DNA from: Pseudomonadales bacterium
Lineage (GTDB): Bacteria; Pseudomonadota; Gammaproteobacteria; Pseudomonadales; Azotimanducaceae
DNA length: 64,000 nt
Direction: 5' to 3'
NCBI GenBank assembly: GCA_022825925.1
Contig: JAJDVW010000019.1
Coordinates: forward strand, 1 to 64,000
Shown: positions 38,310 to 49,955 of the stretch, one piece after another
Layout of the letters: every line of letters starts with the position of its first letter
Position numbering within the stretch: position 1 is the stretch's first letter
Translations under genes and position numbers: made by a program
Notes under the pieces: generated by a model
Told to the model about the DNA's origin: nothing
What the model saw: the letters and a program-made list of their open reading frames with translations, nothing else
Databases searched by the model: none

Positions 38310-39276
38310 CGTTCTGCCCGAGCGGGAGTTCCGCTTCCACGACCGGCGGCCGGACCTGCCGGACGCGATGGCGGAAGTGGTCACGGGCCTGTCCCGGGCC
38401 GCCAAGACCGTTCCGCCCAAGTACTTCTACGACGAGACCGGTTCGCGACTGTTCGACGACATCACGCGTCTGCCCGAGTACTACCTGACGCGGACCGAGG
38501 TCGGCATCCTGCGCGAGAACCGGGAGGACATGGCGCGCGCGGTGGGCGACCGGGCGTGCCTGGTCGAGTACGGCAGCGGCTCGAGCGAGAAGATCCGCAT
38601 CCTGCTCGAGGCGTGCCGGCCGGCCGCCTATGTCCCCGTGGACATCTCGCGGGCGCACCTCCTCCAGTCCGCGCGCGCGATCTACGAGGACTACGACTGG
38701 CTGGCCGTCCACCCGACCTGCGCGGACTACAGCCGCCCCTTCGCCCTCCCGGACGTCGCCTCGGCGCTGCCCTGCGTGGCCTTCTTCCCGGGGTCGAGCA
38801 TCGGCAACTTCGACCCCGCGGACGTGCCGGACTTCCTGGCCGCCGTGGGCGCGGTGGTCGGCCGCGGCGGCCGCCTCATCGTGGGCGTGGACGCGAAGAA
38901 GGACGCGGACGTGCTCCACGCGGCGTACAACGACGGCGCGGGCGTGACGGAGGCCTTCAATCTCAATCTCCTCAAGCACCTGAACGACCTGCTCGACGCG
39001 GACTTCGATCCCGCCCGCTTCGAGCACCAGGCGGAGTACAACCGCGCCCGGGGACGCATCGAGATGTACCTCGCGAGCACGGCGTCCCAAAGCGTGCGGC
39101 TGAACGGCGCGGAGATCGCGTTCGACGCCGGCGAACGCATCCACACGGAGAGCTCCTACAAGTACGACCCGGACGAATTCCTCGAACTCGCGGGGGCAGC
39201 GGGGTTCGTGCAACAACGGATGTGGACGGACGACCGCGGGTACTTCATGGTGCTGCTGCTCGAGTACGCGGGGTAA
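38299..39276 (+). CDS. egtD: L-histidine N-alpha-methyltransferase EgtD (325 aa)
   Basis: EgtD trimethylates histidine to hercynine with SAM. The family motifs PPKYFYDETGSRLFDDITRLPEYY, LVEYGSGSSEKIRILL and FFPGSSIGNFDP are clear. The length matches (about 320). It is co-translated with egtB, giving the two central steps of ergothioneine synthesis. Confidence 0.95.
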   Translation: MPGSVLPEREFRFHDRRPDLPDAMAEVVTGLSRAAKTVPPKYFYDETGSRLFDDITRLPEYYLTRTEVGILRENREDMARAVGDRACLVEYGSGSSEKIRILLEACRPAAYVPVDISRAHLLQSARAIYEDYDWLAVHPTCADYSRPFALPDVASALPCVAFFPGSSIGNFDPADVPDFLAAVGAVVGRGGRLIVGVDAKKDADVLHAAYNDGAGVTEAFNLNLLKHLNDLLDADFDPARFEHQAEYNRARGRIEMYLASTASQSVRLNGAEIAFDAGERIHTESSYKYDPDEFLELAGAAGFVQQRMWTDDRGYFMVLLLEYAG

Positions 39277-39281
39277 CCAGA

Positions 39282-39303
39282 GACGGGGCGGGACACGCCC
39301 GTC
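39282..39303 (+). terminator. Terminator-like hairpin after egtBD
   Basis: GACGGG pairs with CCCGTC around a GC-rich interior. No T-run follows, so it may be a REP relative or a weak terminator. Confidence 0.35.
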
Positions 39304-39335
39304 CCCCGCGGCTCACACCCTGATAACCTGTCCGC

Positions 39336-40163
39336 ATGGACGAGATCAGCGAACTGCAGACCTATCTCTACGACCTCAAGGGCTACCTGGTGGTCGAGGA
39401 TGTCCTGACCCCGGAGGAGGTGGCGCGGCTGAAGGAAGCCGTCGACGGCACGGACCTGACGAACCTGCCGCCGAGTCACCGCTTCGGGAGCGCGGGCGGT
39501 TCGGCGCCGACGGGGCCCGGCTTCCTCGCCTGGGGCGAGCCGTTCGTGGCGCTGATGGACCACCCGCTCGTGATGAGCGTCATGCGCGCGCAGCTCGGCG
39601 ACTGCTTCCGCCTCGACCGGATCTTCGGGATGCACATGCGCAAGGGACTGCCGAACGGCCGGCTCCACTCGGACTACGGCGCGTCGCAACCCTTCTCGCG
39701 GGCGGAACGCGGGCGCTACTTCCTGCCGCCCGGTCACGAGGCGCTGCACGGCTTCGGCGTGGCGGCCTGGAACCTGACGGACACGGGCCCCGAGCACGGC
39801 GGCCTGCGCGTGATCCCGGGCAGCCACAACAGCCACTACAAGCTGCCGAAAGCCATCCGCCAGGACGAATACGACGATGTCGTCGCGATCCCCGAAGCCC
39901 CGGCCGGCAGCGTCACCTTCTTCTCCGAGGCGCTCACCCACGGCACCGCCGCTTGGCATGCGGACCATCACCGCTACACGCTGCTCTACAAGTACTGCGC
40001 CTCGCAGCTCTCCTGGTCGCGCACCCGGGTGACGGCGCCGGAGAACGCGGCGCTGACGGAGCGGCAGCGGTTGCTGCTCGAGGAGCCGGCGGGCGCGAAG
40101 TGGTTCTTCCCGTCGCTCTTTCCCGAGGAGGAGGCGGAGGACGCGCGGGCCGCGTCGAGCTGA
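39336..40163 (+). CDS. Phytanoyl-CoA dioxygenase (PhyH) family protein (275 aa)
   Basis: This is an Fe(II)/2-oxoglutarate-dependent oxygenase of the PhyH fold. The metal-binding HxD is in GRLHSDYG, and the distal His is in EALTHGTAAWH followed by HHR, which would bind 2-oxoglutarate. There is no signal peptide. The substrate cannot be inferred; members act on lipids, ectoine and other small molecules. It follows egtBD but is separated by a hairpin, so co-function is uncertain. A second PhyH gene is at 50085-50903. Confidence 0.82.
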   Translation: MDEISELQTYLYDLKGYLVVEDVLTPEEVARLKEAVDGTDLTNLPPSHRFGSAGGSAPTGPGFLAWGEPFVALMDHPLVMSVMRAQLGDCFRLDRIFGMHMRKGLPNGRLHSDYGASQPFSRAERGRYFLPPGHEALHGFGVAAWNLTDTGPEHGGLRVIPGSHNSHYKLPKAIRQDEYDDVVAIPEAPAGSVTFFSEALTHGTAAWHADHHRYTLLYKYCASQLSWSRTRVTAPENAALTERQRLLLEEPAGAKWFFPSLFPEEEAEDARAASS

Positions 40164-40179
40164 AGCCGGGCGGCCGCGC

Positions 40180-40509
40180 TCAGAATTCCACGATCCGCCA
40201 CTGCGGCACGAGCAGTTCCGCCTGGTCGATGTCGCCGAAGCCCTCGCTCGGGTTGACGGGGACGAGGTAGTACGTCGGACCGAACTCGGGGACGATCTTG
40301 ACCATGCGCAGGTGGCCGTTCTGGCGGTACTCGTAAACCGTCCGGTCCTCGCCCTCGATGAGCGTGACGTCGGGTCCGCGCTGGGCGGTTTCCTGGGCCG
40401 TGACGGGTGCGGCGTACAGCGCCAGCGACAGGACGGCCGCGGTGAGGACGACGCTGCGCAGGGTATGGCCTCGTGTGATAGCGTGACCGGGCGGGAGGCA
40501 ATGTAGCAT
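40180..40509 (-). CDS. DUF2782-like exported protein (109 aa)
   Basis: A signal peptide (LRSVVLTAAVLSLALYAAPVTAQ) is followed by a short beta-rich domain with GEDRTVYEYRQNGHLRMVKI, VPEFGPTYYLVP and QWRIVEF. This matches the DUF2782 family often found next to polA in gammaproteobacteria. Function is unknown. The start ATG at 40509 interlocks with the polA ATG on the other strand within GCATGC. No good ribosome-binding site is visible, so the true start might be a rare codon further in. Confidence 0.75.
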   Translation of the reverse strand: MLHCLPPGHAITRGHTLRSVVLTAAVLSLALYAAPVTAQETAQRGPDVTLIEGEDRTVYEYRQNGHLRMVKIVPEFGPTYYLVPVNPSEGFGDIDQAELLVPQWRIVEF

Positions 40510-43195
40510 GCAAGAGGACACTCCGTTACTGCTCGTCGACGGTTCGTCGTACCTGTTCCGCGCCTTCCACGCCCTGCCCGATCTCTCCACCGCCGACGGC
40601 TTCCCGACGGGCGCGCTGTTCGGCGTGATCAACATGCTGCGCAAGCTCGGCAAGGACTTCGAGGGCAGCCCGGTGGCGGTCGTGTTCGACGCGTCGGGCA
40701 AGTCCTTCCGGAACGACATCTACCCCGAGTACAAGGCCAACCGCCCGCCTATGCCGGACGACCTCCGGCGGCAGATCGAGCCGATCCACCAGGTCATCAA
40801 GGCGATGGGCATGCCGCTCCTGATCGTGCCGGACGTGGAGGCGGACGACGTGATCGGCACGCTCGCCGCCCAGGCCACGGCGAGCCGCCGGCACACCGTC
40901 GTCTCGACCTCGGACAAGGACATGGCGCAGCTCGTCAGCGACTACGTGACGCTGGTCAACACGATGAGCGAGACGACTCTGGACCGGGACGGCGTCGCGG
41001 CGAAGTACGGCGTCCCCCCGGAGCGCATCGTCGACTATCTCGCGCTCATGGGCGACAGCGTCGACAACATCCCGGGTGTGCCGAAGGTCGGCCCGAAGAC
41101 GGCCGCGAAGTGGATCAACCGGTTCGGCAGCCTCGACGGCGTCATGGAGGGCGCCGACGACGTGAAGGGGAAGGTGGGCGAGAACCTGCGCGCGACCCTG
41201 GACCAACTGCCGCTCTCCCGGGAACTCGCGACGATCCGGTGCGACGTCGACCTGCCCGTGGCCCTGGAGGACCTGGTCCCCAGGGCGCCGGACGAGGACA
41301 CCCTCGCCGAACTCTTCACGCGCTTCGAGTTCCGGTCCTGGCTCGCGGAACTCGGGATCGAAGTCGAAGAGGCTCCGCCCCCCGCCAGGGATTACGTGCG
41401 TGTCGGCGACGCGGCGGAGCTCGAGGCCTGGACCGGCCGCCTCCGGACAGCGGGGCGCTTCGCGCTCGCCGTGCACACGGACCGGGGTCACTACATGGAT
41501 GCCCGGATCGCCGGCTTCTCCCTCGCGGCGGAGCCCGGTGTCGCGGCCTACGTGCCCGTCGGGCACGACCTGGCGGGGGCGGACCAGTTGTCGCTGGCGG
41601 CCGTCCTGCAGGCGTTGGGACCGTTGCTGGAAGACCCGGCGTTCCAAAAGATCGGGCACAACCTGAAGCAGGCCCGCAACGTGCTCGCCCTGCACGGCGT
41701 GCGTCTCGAGGGGATCGCGAGCGACACGATGCTCGAGTCCTACGTCCTCGACAGCGTCGGCACCCGCCGGCACAGCCTGGACGCGCTGGCGACGAAGCAC
41801 CTCAAGTTCGAGACGACGCGCTATGAGGACATCGCCGGCAAGGGCGCCAAGCAGCTCGACTTCCCGGCGCTGGCGCTCGAGGCAGCGACGGACTATGCGG
41901 CGGAAGAGGCGGACGTCGCCCTGCGGCTCCACGAGGCGCTGTGGCCGCGGCTCGAAGCGACGGGGCGGCTGCAGGCCGTTTACGAAGACATGGAACTGCC
42001 ACTCCTGGCCGTGCTGTCGAGGGTGGAACAGGCGGGGGCGCTGGTCGATGCAAGCCTGCTCGCGGAACAGGGGCGCGAGCTGGGGGCACAGGTCGAGGAA
42101 CTCGCGGAGGCGGCGTTCGCGGAGGCGGGCCATCCCTTCAATCTCGGTTCGCCGAAGCAGCTCCAGGAAGTGCTGTACGACGAGATGCACCTGAAGCCGC
42201 TCAGGAAGACGCAGACAGGGCAGCGCTCGACGGCGGAAGCGGTGCTGCAGGAGTACTCGGACGACGGTCACGAACTGTCGCGGATCATCCTGGACCACCG
42301 GCGGGTCTCCAAGCTGAAGTCGACCTACACGGACACGCTGCCCAAGCAGATCAACCAGCGCACCGGCCGCATCCACACCACCTACGGCCAGGCCGTGGCC
42401 GCCACCGGGCGGCTCGCCTCGCAGGACCCCAACCTGCAGAACATCCCCATCCGCACCGACGAGGGCCGGCGCATCCGGCAAGCGTTCGTCGCCCCGCCCG
42501 GCCGCAAGCTCGTCGCGGCGGACTACTCCCAGATCGAGTTGCGCATCATGGCGCACCTGTCGCGGGACGACGGGCTCGTCAACGCGTTCGAGAGCGGGCT
42601 GGACGTGCACCGCGCGACGGCGGGGGAGGTGTTCGGCGTCGGCGTGGACGAGGTCAGCGGCGACCAGCGCCGCAGCGCCAAGGCGATCAACTTCGGGCTC
42701 ATCTACGGCATGTCCGCCTTCGGCCTCGGACGCCAGCTGCGCGTCCCGCGCAACGTGGCGCAGGGGTACATCGACCGCTACTTCGCGCGCTACCCGGGCG
42801 TTCGCGAGTACATGGAGAACACGCGGGCGCAGGCGCGCGAGGCGGGCTTCGTCGAGACGGTGTACGGCCGCCGCCTCTACCTGCCGGAGATCAACGCCCG
42901 CCAGCCGGCGCGCCGCCAGGCGGCGGAGCGCACGGCGATCAACGCGCCGATGCAGGGCACCGCCGCCGACATCATCAAGCGCGCGATGATCGACGTCGAC
43001 GGCTGGCTCGCCGGCGCCGGCCTCGACGCGGCGATGATCATGCAGGTTCACGACGAACTGGTCTTCGAGGTGGCGGACGACGATGTCGCGGCGCTCGTGG
43101 AGGGGGTGACGGAGTGCATGACGCGCGCCACGGACCTGTCCGTCGGCATGGTCGTGGACGTGGGCGTCGGCGACAACTGGGACGAGGCGCACTGA
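40508..43195 (+). CDS. polA: DNA polymerase I (895 aa), proofreading site degenerate
   Basis: Pol I removes primers and fills gaps. The 5'-3' nuclease domain (1-290) is intact (VEADDVIG, SDKDMAQLV, GDSVDNIPGVPKVGPKTA). The polymerase (about 490-895) is intact (DYSQIELRIMAHLS, RRSAKAINFGLIYG, MQVHDELVFEV). In the 3'-5' exonuclease domain, E. coli Asp355 and Glu357 correspond to A321 and H323, Asp424 to A389, and Asp501 to E467; only the Tyr of motif III remains. This implies no proofreading, as in Taq polymerase. GGAGG lies upstream of the ATG. Confidence 0.95.
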   Translation: MQEDTPLLLVDGSSYLFRAFHALPDLSTADGFPTGALFGVINMLRKLGKDFEGSPVAVVFDASGKSFRNDIYPEYKANRPPMPDDLRRQIEPIHQVIKAMGMPLLIVPDVEADDVIGTLAAQATASRRHTVVSTSDKDMAQLVSDYVTLVNTMSETTLDRDGVAAKYGVPPERIVDYLALMGDSVDNIPGVPKVGPKTAAKWINRFGSLDGVMEGADDVKGKVGENLRATLDQLPLSRELATIRCDVDLPVALEDLVPRAPDEDTLAELFTRFEFRSWLAELGIEVEEAPPPARDYVRVGDAAELEAWTGRLRTAGRFALAVHTDRGHYMDARIAGFSLAAEPGVAAYVPVGHDLAGADQLSLAAVLQALGPLLEDPAFQKIGHNLKQARNVLALHGVRLEGIASDTMLESYVLDSVGTRRHSLDALATKHLKFETTRYEDIAGKGAKQLDFPALALEAATDYAAEEADVALRLHEALWPRLEATGRLQAVYEDMELPLLAVLSRVEQAGALVDASLLAEQGRELGAQVEELAEAAFAEAGHPFNLGSPKQLQEVLYDEMHLKPLRKTQTGQRSTAEAVLQEYSDDGHELSRIILDHRRVSKLKSTYTDTLPKQINQRTGRIHTTYGQAVAATGRLASQDPNLQNIPIRTDEGRRIRQAFVAPPGRKLVAADYSQIELRIMAHLSRDDGLVNAFESGLDVHRATAGEVFGVGVDEVSGDQRRSAKAINFGLIYGMSAFGLGRQLRVPRNVAQGYIDRYFARYPGVREYMENTRAQAREAGFVETVYGRRLYLPEINARQPARRQAAERTAINAPMQGTAADIIKRAMIDVDGWLAGAGLDAAMIMQVHDELVFEVADDDVAALVEGVTECMTRATDLSVGMVVDVGVGDNWDEAH

Positions 43196-43230
43196 TGGGG
43201 ACACTCCCTCCCCACCGGGCAAGGGCAACG

Positions 43231-43255
43231 GTAGGGGACGGGCTTGTCCCGTCCC
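43231..43255 (+). repeat. REP-like palindrome with GTAG head after polA
   Basis: The GTAG head is followed by GGGACGGG / CCCGTCCC with loop CTTGT. It lies between polA and the convergent engB and may also stop transcription. Confidence 0.6.
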
Positions 43256-43283
43256 GATTCGAATTCATGCAGGAACCTGCCCC

Positions 43284-43321
43284 GGGCGACCACGAGGGTC
43301 GCCCCTTAGGGTCGCCCCTAC
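43284..43321 (-). repeat. REP-like palindrome with duplicated half
   Basis: Read leftward, a GTAG head (43321-43318) is followed by GGGGCGACCC, a short spacer, and a complete stem GGGCGACC / GGTCGCCC with loop CTCGT. The left arm is present twice. It faces the element at 43231, forming a two-element cluster in the polA-engB gap. Confidence 0.6.
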
Positions 43322-43338
43322 CGACCCGATCCTGCCGG

Positions 43339-43929
43339 TCAGTCCGCGCCGACGAGGAACGCCGCCACCCGCGCTTCTGCCTCCTCCGCCCCGAGCCCGG
43401 ACGCGGCGGAGAACGGGATGGCCTCGCCGATCCCGGTGTCGGCGAGCTGGCGCGCCACCGCGCGGTGTACGGCGATGCGGGCGCCCTGCTTCAGCTTGTC
43501 GGACTTGTTGAGGAGCGCGAGGAGGGGCGTCCCGGTCTGCGCGGCCCAGTCGAGCATCTGGACGTCGAACGACTGCAGCGGGTGGCGGGCGTCCATGATG
43601 AGCACGACGGCGGCCAGCATCTCGCGGCGGGTGAGGTAGTCGTCGATGGCCTGGCTCCAGCGCGCGCGCTCCGCCTTGCCGGCCTCGGCGTAGCCGTAGC
43701 CGGGAAGGTCGACCAGGCGCCCGCCGCCCTCGACGGCGAAGAAGTTGATGAGCCGCGTGCGGCCGGGCGTCTTGCTGACGCGCGCGAGCCGGCGCGAGCC
43801 CGTAAGGCGGTTGAGCGTGCTCGACTTGCCCGCGTTGGAGCGGCCGGCGAAGGCGACCTCGGGCGCGTCGTCCGGCGGGCACTCGGCCAGGGTGGAGGCG
43901 CTCGTCAGGAAGCGTGCGGAAAGGGGCAT
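43339..43929 (-). CDS. engB: Ribosome biogenesis GTPase EngB/YihA (196 aa)
   Basis: EngB is a small GTPase needed for 50S assembly. G1 is GRSNAGKSS, G2 lies in KTPGRTRLINFF, G3 is DLPGYGYA, G4 is NKSDK and G5 is SAASG. It has the typical length. It is convergent with polA and divergent from the cytochrome c4 gene, the common gammaproteobacterial arrangement. Confidence 0.96.
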   Translation of the reverse strand: MPLSARFLTSASTLAECPPDDAPEVAFAGRSNAGKSSTLNRLTGSRRLARVSKTPGRTRLINFFAVEGGGRLVDLPGYGYAEAGKAERARWSQAIDDYLTRREMLAAVVLIMDARHPLQSFDVQMLDWAAQTGTPLLALLNKSDKLKQGARIAVHRAVARQLADTGIGEAIPFSAASGLGAEEAEARVAAFLVGAD

Positions 43930-44080
43930 GGCGGGTATAATCCGCTCGCCGCGTCGACCGTAGTGTAACCGTTGACACCGTCTCCCCGCGGCTTGCCGAG
44001 GGGTGACGCGCGGCGTAAAGCCGCGCGAAATAGCGGCGCGAAGAGCGGCGTCTGGCGGCGCCTAGTTGAAAGGCTTCGAA

Positions 44081-44674
44081 ATGCGATATCTCCGGTGGGC
44101 GACCGCGGTCGTCCTGGCGGGCTCCGTTGCGGCCGCCGAGATCGAGACCATGGTGATCGCCTGCGCGGCGTGCCACGGCCAGGACGGCGTCTCCGGCATC
44201 GCGCCGGACTACCCGAGCATCGCCGGGCAGAACGAGCGCTATACGCTCACGCAGCTCCGGCTGCTGAAGTCCGGCGAACGGCCGGCGCCGCTCATGGCGG
44301 GCCAGCTCGACATGCTCTCCGACGACGATCTCGCGAAGCTCGCGGCCTACTACGCGGCGATGCCTGGAAAGGTCGGCCGTTCGTCGCCGGACAACCTCGA
44401 GACCGGCGAGCAGATCTACCGCGGCGGGATCATGGACAAGGGCGTGGCGGCGTGCACCGCGTGCCATTCCCCCACCGGCGGCGGCAACGGGCCGGCCGGC
44501 TTCCCGAGCCTCTCCGGACAGCGTTACGACTACGTCGTCGCGCAGCTAGTGGCGTACCGCGAAGGACACCGCACCACGGACGAGGAGTTCGGCGGCATGA
44601 TGCGGGACGTCGCCGCCCGGCTGACGGACACCGAGATCGCGGCGCTCGCCAACTACGTCCAGGGTCTGTACTGA
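44081..44674 (+). CDS. Dihaem cytochrome c4 (197 aa)
   Basis: This is a periplasmic electron carrier with two haem c domains. The sites are CAACHG (N-terminal half) and CTACHS (C-terminal half), each followed by a distal methionine region (LMAGQLDM, GGMMRDVA). A signal peptide (MRYLRWATAVVLAGSVAAA) is present. The ATG at 44081 with AAGG upstream is chosen over TTG 44066. It precedes dsbA with a 20-base gap. It could feed electrons to the oxidase cluster at 32313-34392, but this is inference. Confidence 0.93.
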   Translation: MRYLRWATAVVLAGSVAAAEIETMVIACAACHGQDGVSGIAPDYPSIAGQNERYTLTQLRLLKSGERPAPLMAGQLDMLSDDDLAKLAAYYAAMPGKVGRSSPDNLETGEQIYRGGIMDKGVAACTACHSPTGGGNGPAGFPSLSGQRYDYVVAQLVAYREGHRTTDEEFGGMMRDVAARLTDTEIAALANYVQGLY

Positions 44675-44694
44675 TCCGGCGCCGGCGCGATCCC

Positions 44695-45330
44695 GTGCGA
44701 CACCTTCTGGCCCTCGCTTGCCTGATCCTCGGGACGGCCGCGCACGCCCAGGCGTTCCAGTCCGGCGTCCACTACACGGAGTTGCCCATTCCGGTCGAGA
44801 CCATCGCGCCGGAGGGCGCCGTGGAGGTGGTGGAGGTGTTCTCCTACGCCTGCATCCACTGCTACAACTTCGAGCCGCTCGTGCGGGCCTGGGAGGAGCG
44901 GCAGCCGGAAGACGTCGCGTTCCGGCGTGTCCCGGCGGTCTTCAACCCGGTCTGGGAAATGCTGGGCCAGGCCTACTACACGGCCGAGGCGCTCGATGTC
45001 CTCGACACCGTGCACATGCCGATCTTCGAGGCCATCCACGTGCACCGCATGGACATTCGAGACGCGGAACTCCTCGCCCGCATCTTCCGCCGCTACGCGG
45101 ACACCCCGGACGAGGAGTTCGAGCGTGTCTTCCGCTCGTTCGGCGTCGTCAGCAGCGCGCGGCAGGCCCGGGCGCAGAGCCAGGCGTACCGCGTCACCGG
45201 CGTTCCGACCCTCGTGGTCGGGGGCAAGTACCGCGTCGAGGTCGACAAGGCGGGGAGCCTGGAACGGATGCTGGAGGTGGTGGACTTCCTGGTCGGGCAG
45301 GAGCGCACGGCCGCCGCCGCAGCCGACTGA
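44695..45330 (+). CDS. dsbA: Thiol:disulfide interchange protein DsbA (211 aa)
   Basis: This periplasmic oxidase forms protein disulfides. A signal peptide (RHLLALACLILGTAAHAQA) is followed by the thioredoxin fold with active site C-I-H-C in FSYACIHCYNFEP (CPHC in E. coli) and the cis-proline loop TGVPTLVVGG. The GTG at 44695 is the most plausible start, directly before the signal peptide. It lies downstream of cytochrome c4, as in pseudomonads. Confidence 0.93.
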   Translation: MRHLLALACLILGTAAHAQAFQSGVHYTELPIPVETIAPEGAVEVVEVFSYACIHCYNFEPLVRAWEERQPEDVAFRRVPAVFNPVWEMLGQAYYTAEALDVLDTVHMPIFEAIHVHRMDIRDAELLARIFRRYADTPDEEFERVFRSFGVVSSARQARAQSQAYRVTGVPTLVVGGKYRVEVDKAGSLERMLEVVDFLVGQERTAAAAAD

Positions 45331-45373
45331 CGCCCCGGGAAACCGCCCCGCGTTTCGCGCTATTCTCCGGCGC

Positions 45374-48019
<2,646 letters not shown>

Positions 48020-48028
48020 ACCGGCGGG

Positions 48029-49042
48029 TCATGGCGCGGGGGAACACCTGGCCTTGACCCGGGGAACGACCTCCGAGAACAGCCGCTCCAGGCTGTCCCC
48101 CATGCGTTCCGCGCGCAGGCCGGGCGGCACGGCCATCGTCACGATGTCCGTGATGCCGAACTCGTCGATGAAGGCGCCGAGCTGTTCCACGCAGTCGTCC
48201 GCGTTGCCGATCACCCACGTCTGCGGGATCGGCTCGACATCGCCCGGACCGAACCCCTCGCCGCTCTCTTCGAAGAACCGCCGGTAGAGCTCCATGCGGT
48301 AGCGCTCGGCGGCGCGCACCACCGGCCAGTCCGTGTTGCGGTCGTCGGTGACGAGGATGCTGCGGATGATGCCGACCCGGTGGTCACCCGGCTTGCGGCC
48401 GCTCTCCGTCAGCGTCTTGCGCCACCGGTCGAAAGTGGCGCGCGGTCCCTGCGGCAGGAAGTGCGTGCCGTGCCGCGCGGCGCGCAGCGCGCCCGCTTCG
48501 GACATCGCGGCGAGCCAGAGGGGCGGGCCGCCTTCCTGCACGTAACCCGGCGTGATGACCACGTCCTCGAACCGGTAGCGCTTGCCCCCGTAGCTGAACC
48601 GCTCGCCCGCGAAACACCGCTGCAGCACCTCCACGCACTCGTTCGTCAACGAGAGCCGGCGCGAGACGGGGAAGCCGAAGCCCCGGAACTCGTGCGGCGC
48701 GTAGCCCATGCCGAGCCCCACCTCCACGCGCCCGCCGGAGAGGTTGTCCAGGACGGCGAGGTCTTCCGCCAGGCGGATCGGGTGATTGAAGGGCGCAAGG
48801 CAGATGTCCGTGCCGAAACGGACGTGCGTGGTGACCGCGGCCATCGCGCCCGCGACCGGCACCCAGCTCGGCAGGTAGCCGTCCTGGACGAAGTGGTGTT
48901 CGGTGAACCACACGAGGTCCGCGCCCAGCCGGTCGAGCCACTGGACCTGTTCGAGGATCTCGGCGTACAGCATCCGGTCGCTGACGCCGGAGTCCGGCGG
49001 GTTGCGGAAGTCGTAGCAGACGCCGATGCGCAGATCGTGCAT
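48029..49042 (-). CDS. LLM-class flavin-dependent oxidoreductase (337 aa)
   Basis: This is a bacterial-luciferase-like monooxygenase with a TIM-barrel fold. The features are WFTEHHFVQDGYLPSW, TDICLAPFNHPIRLAEDLAVLDNLSGGRVEVGLGMG-type segments and the C-terminal IDEFGITDIV. Such enzymes use FMNH2 or F420. The substrate is unknown. It is followed upstream by an SDR gene 28 bases away in the same direction, suggesting a small catabolic operon. Confidence 0.82.
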   Translation of the reverse strand: MHDLRIGVCYDFRNPPDSGVSDRMLYAEILEQVQWLDRLGADLVWFTEHHFVQDGYLPSWVPVAGAMAAVTTHVRFGTDICLAPFNHPIRLAEDLAVLDNLSGGRVEVGLGMGYAPHEFRGFGFPVSRRLSLTNECVEVLQRCFAGERFSYGGKRYRFEDVVITPGYVQEGGPPLWLAAMSEAGALRAARHGTHFLPQGPRATFDRWRKTLTESGRKPGDHRVGIIRSILVTDDRNTDWPVVRAAERYRMELYRRFFEESGEGFGPGDVEPIPQTWVIGNADDCVEQLGAFIDEFGITDIVTMAVPPGLRAERMGDSLERLFSEVVPRVKARCSPAP

Positions 49043-49070
49043 GCGGCGTCCTCCCCTGCGGAGCCTCGGG

Positions 49071-49955
49071 TCAGCCGCGCCGCCGCGGCCGCCGCCGTTC
49101 GCGCGGCTTGGCTCCGGTCATGTCCATCAGCCGGTCGCGCAGGGGCTCGAGGTCCTCGTAGACGGCGTCCGACCCGAGTTCGATGGGCTCGTTGACGACG
49201 ATCTGCGACATCGAGAAGGTCCCGCCGGAGGCGTGGATGACGACGCCGTTCGGGGCGTCCTCGGAGGACATGAAGAGCACGGCGGGGCTGACGAGCCTCG
49301 GATGCCGCAGCGGGTCGGGTTCGCCGAGGTCCTCCGAGCGGCCGGGTACGGTGTTGGTCATCCGCGTGGCGGCGCCCGGGCCGAGGGTGTTGACGCGCAC
49401 GTTGTGGTTGGCGCCCTCGAGGGCGAGCACGTTCATGAGCCCGACCATGCCCATCTTAGCGGCGCCGTAGTTGGCCTGGCCGAAGTTGCCGAAGATGCCG
49501 GAACCCGAACTCGTGAAGACGATGCGGCCGTAGTTCTGCTCGTACATGAGCGGCCAGGCGGCGTGGGTGACGTACGCGGTGCCGTTCAGGTGCACGTCCA
49601 TGACGATGTCCCACTCGTCGAGGGTCATGTTCTTGAACGTCTTGTCGCGCAGGATGCCCGCGTTGTTGACCAGGATGTCGATGCGGCCGAAGGCGTCGAT
49701 GGCGGTCTGGACGATGGACTTCGCGCCTTCGCGGTCCGATACGGAGGCCTTGTTGGCGACGGCCGTCCCGCCGAGTTCCTCGATCTCCGCGACGACGGCG
49801 TCCGCCATGTCGCCCTCGCCGGTGCCGTCGACGCTGCCGCCGAGGTCGTTCACCACGACCTTCGCTCCGCGCTTGGCGAACTCGATGGCGTGACACCGCC
49901 CCAGTCCTCCGCCCGCACCCGTCACCACGGCGACCTTGCCTTCGAACTCGCTCAT
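49071..49955 (-). CDS. Short-chain dehydrogenase, MFE-2/hydroxyacyl-CoA type (294 aa)
   Basis: This is a Rossmann-fold NAD(P) oxidoreductase. The nucleotide site is VTGAGGGLGRCHA, with NDLGG marking an NAD-type preference. The catalytic residues lie in FTSSGSGIFGNFGQANYGAAKMG (Ser, Tyr-x3-Lys). The NDLGGSVDGTG and NNAGILRDKTF segments resemble the dehydrogenase unit of peroxisomal multifunctional enzyme 2, suggesting 3-hydroxyacyl-CoA as substrate. A basic RERRRPRRRG tail is unusual. It is likely co-transcribed with the monooxygenase gene at 48029. Confidence 0.85.
   Translation of the reverse strand: MSEFEGKVAVVTGAGGGLGRCHAIEFAKRGAKVVVNDLGGSVDGTGEGDMADAVVAEIEELGGTAVANKASVSDREGAKSIVQTAIDAFGRIDILVNNAGILRDKTFKNMTLDEWDIVMDVHLNGTAYVTHAAWPLMYEQNYGRIVFTSSGSGIFGNFGQANYGAAKMGMVGLMNVLALEGANHNVRVNTLGPGAATRMTNTVPGRSEDLGEPDPLRHPRLVSPAVLFMSSEDAPNGVVIHASGGTFSMSQIVVNEPIELGSDAVYEDLEPLRDRLMDMTGAKPRERRRPRRRG

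Noticed and set aside
40526..43228. 900-codon reverse open frame opposite polA
   Set aside because: The product is a biased shadow of the polA codons with no domain motifs; polA is intact on the other strand.
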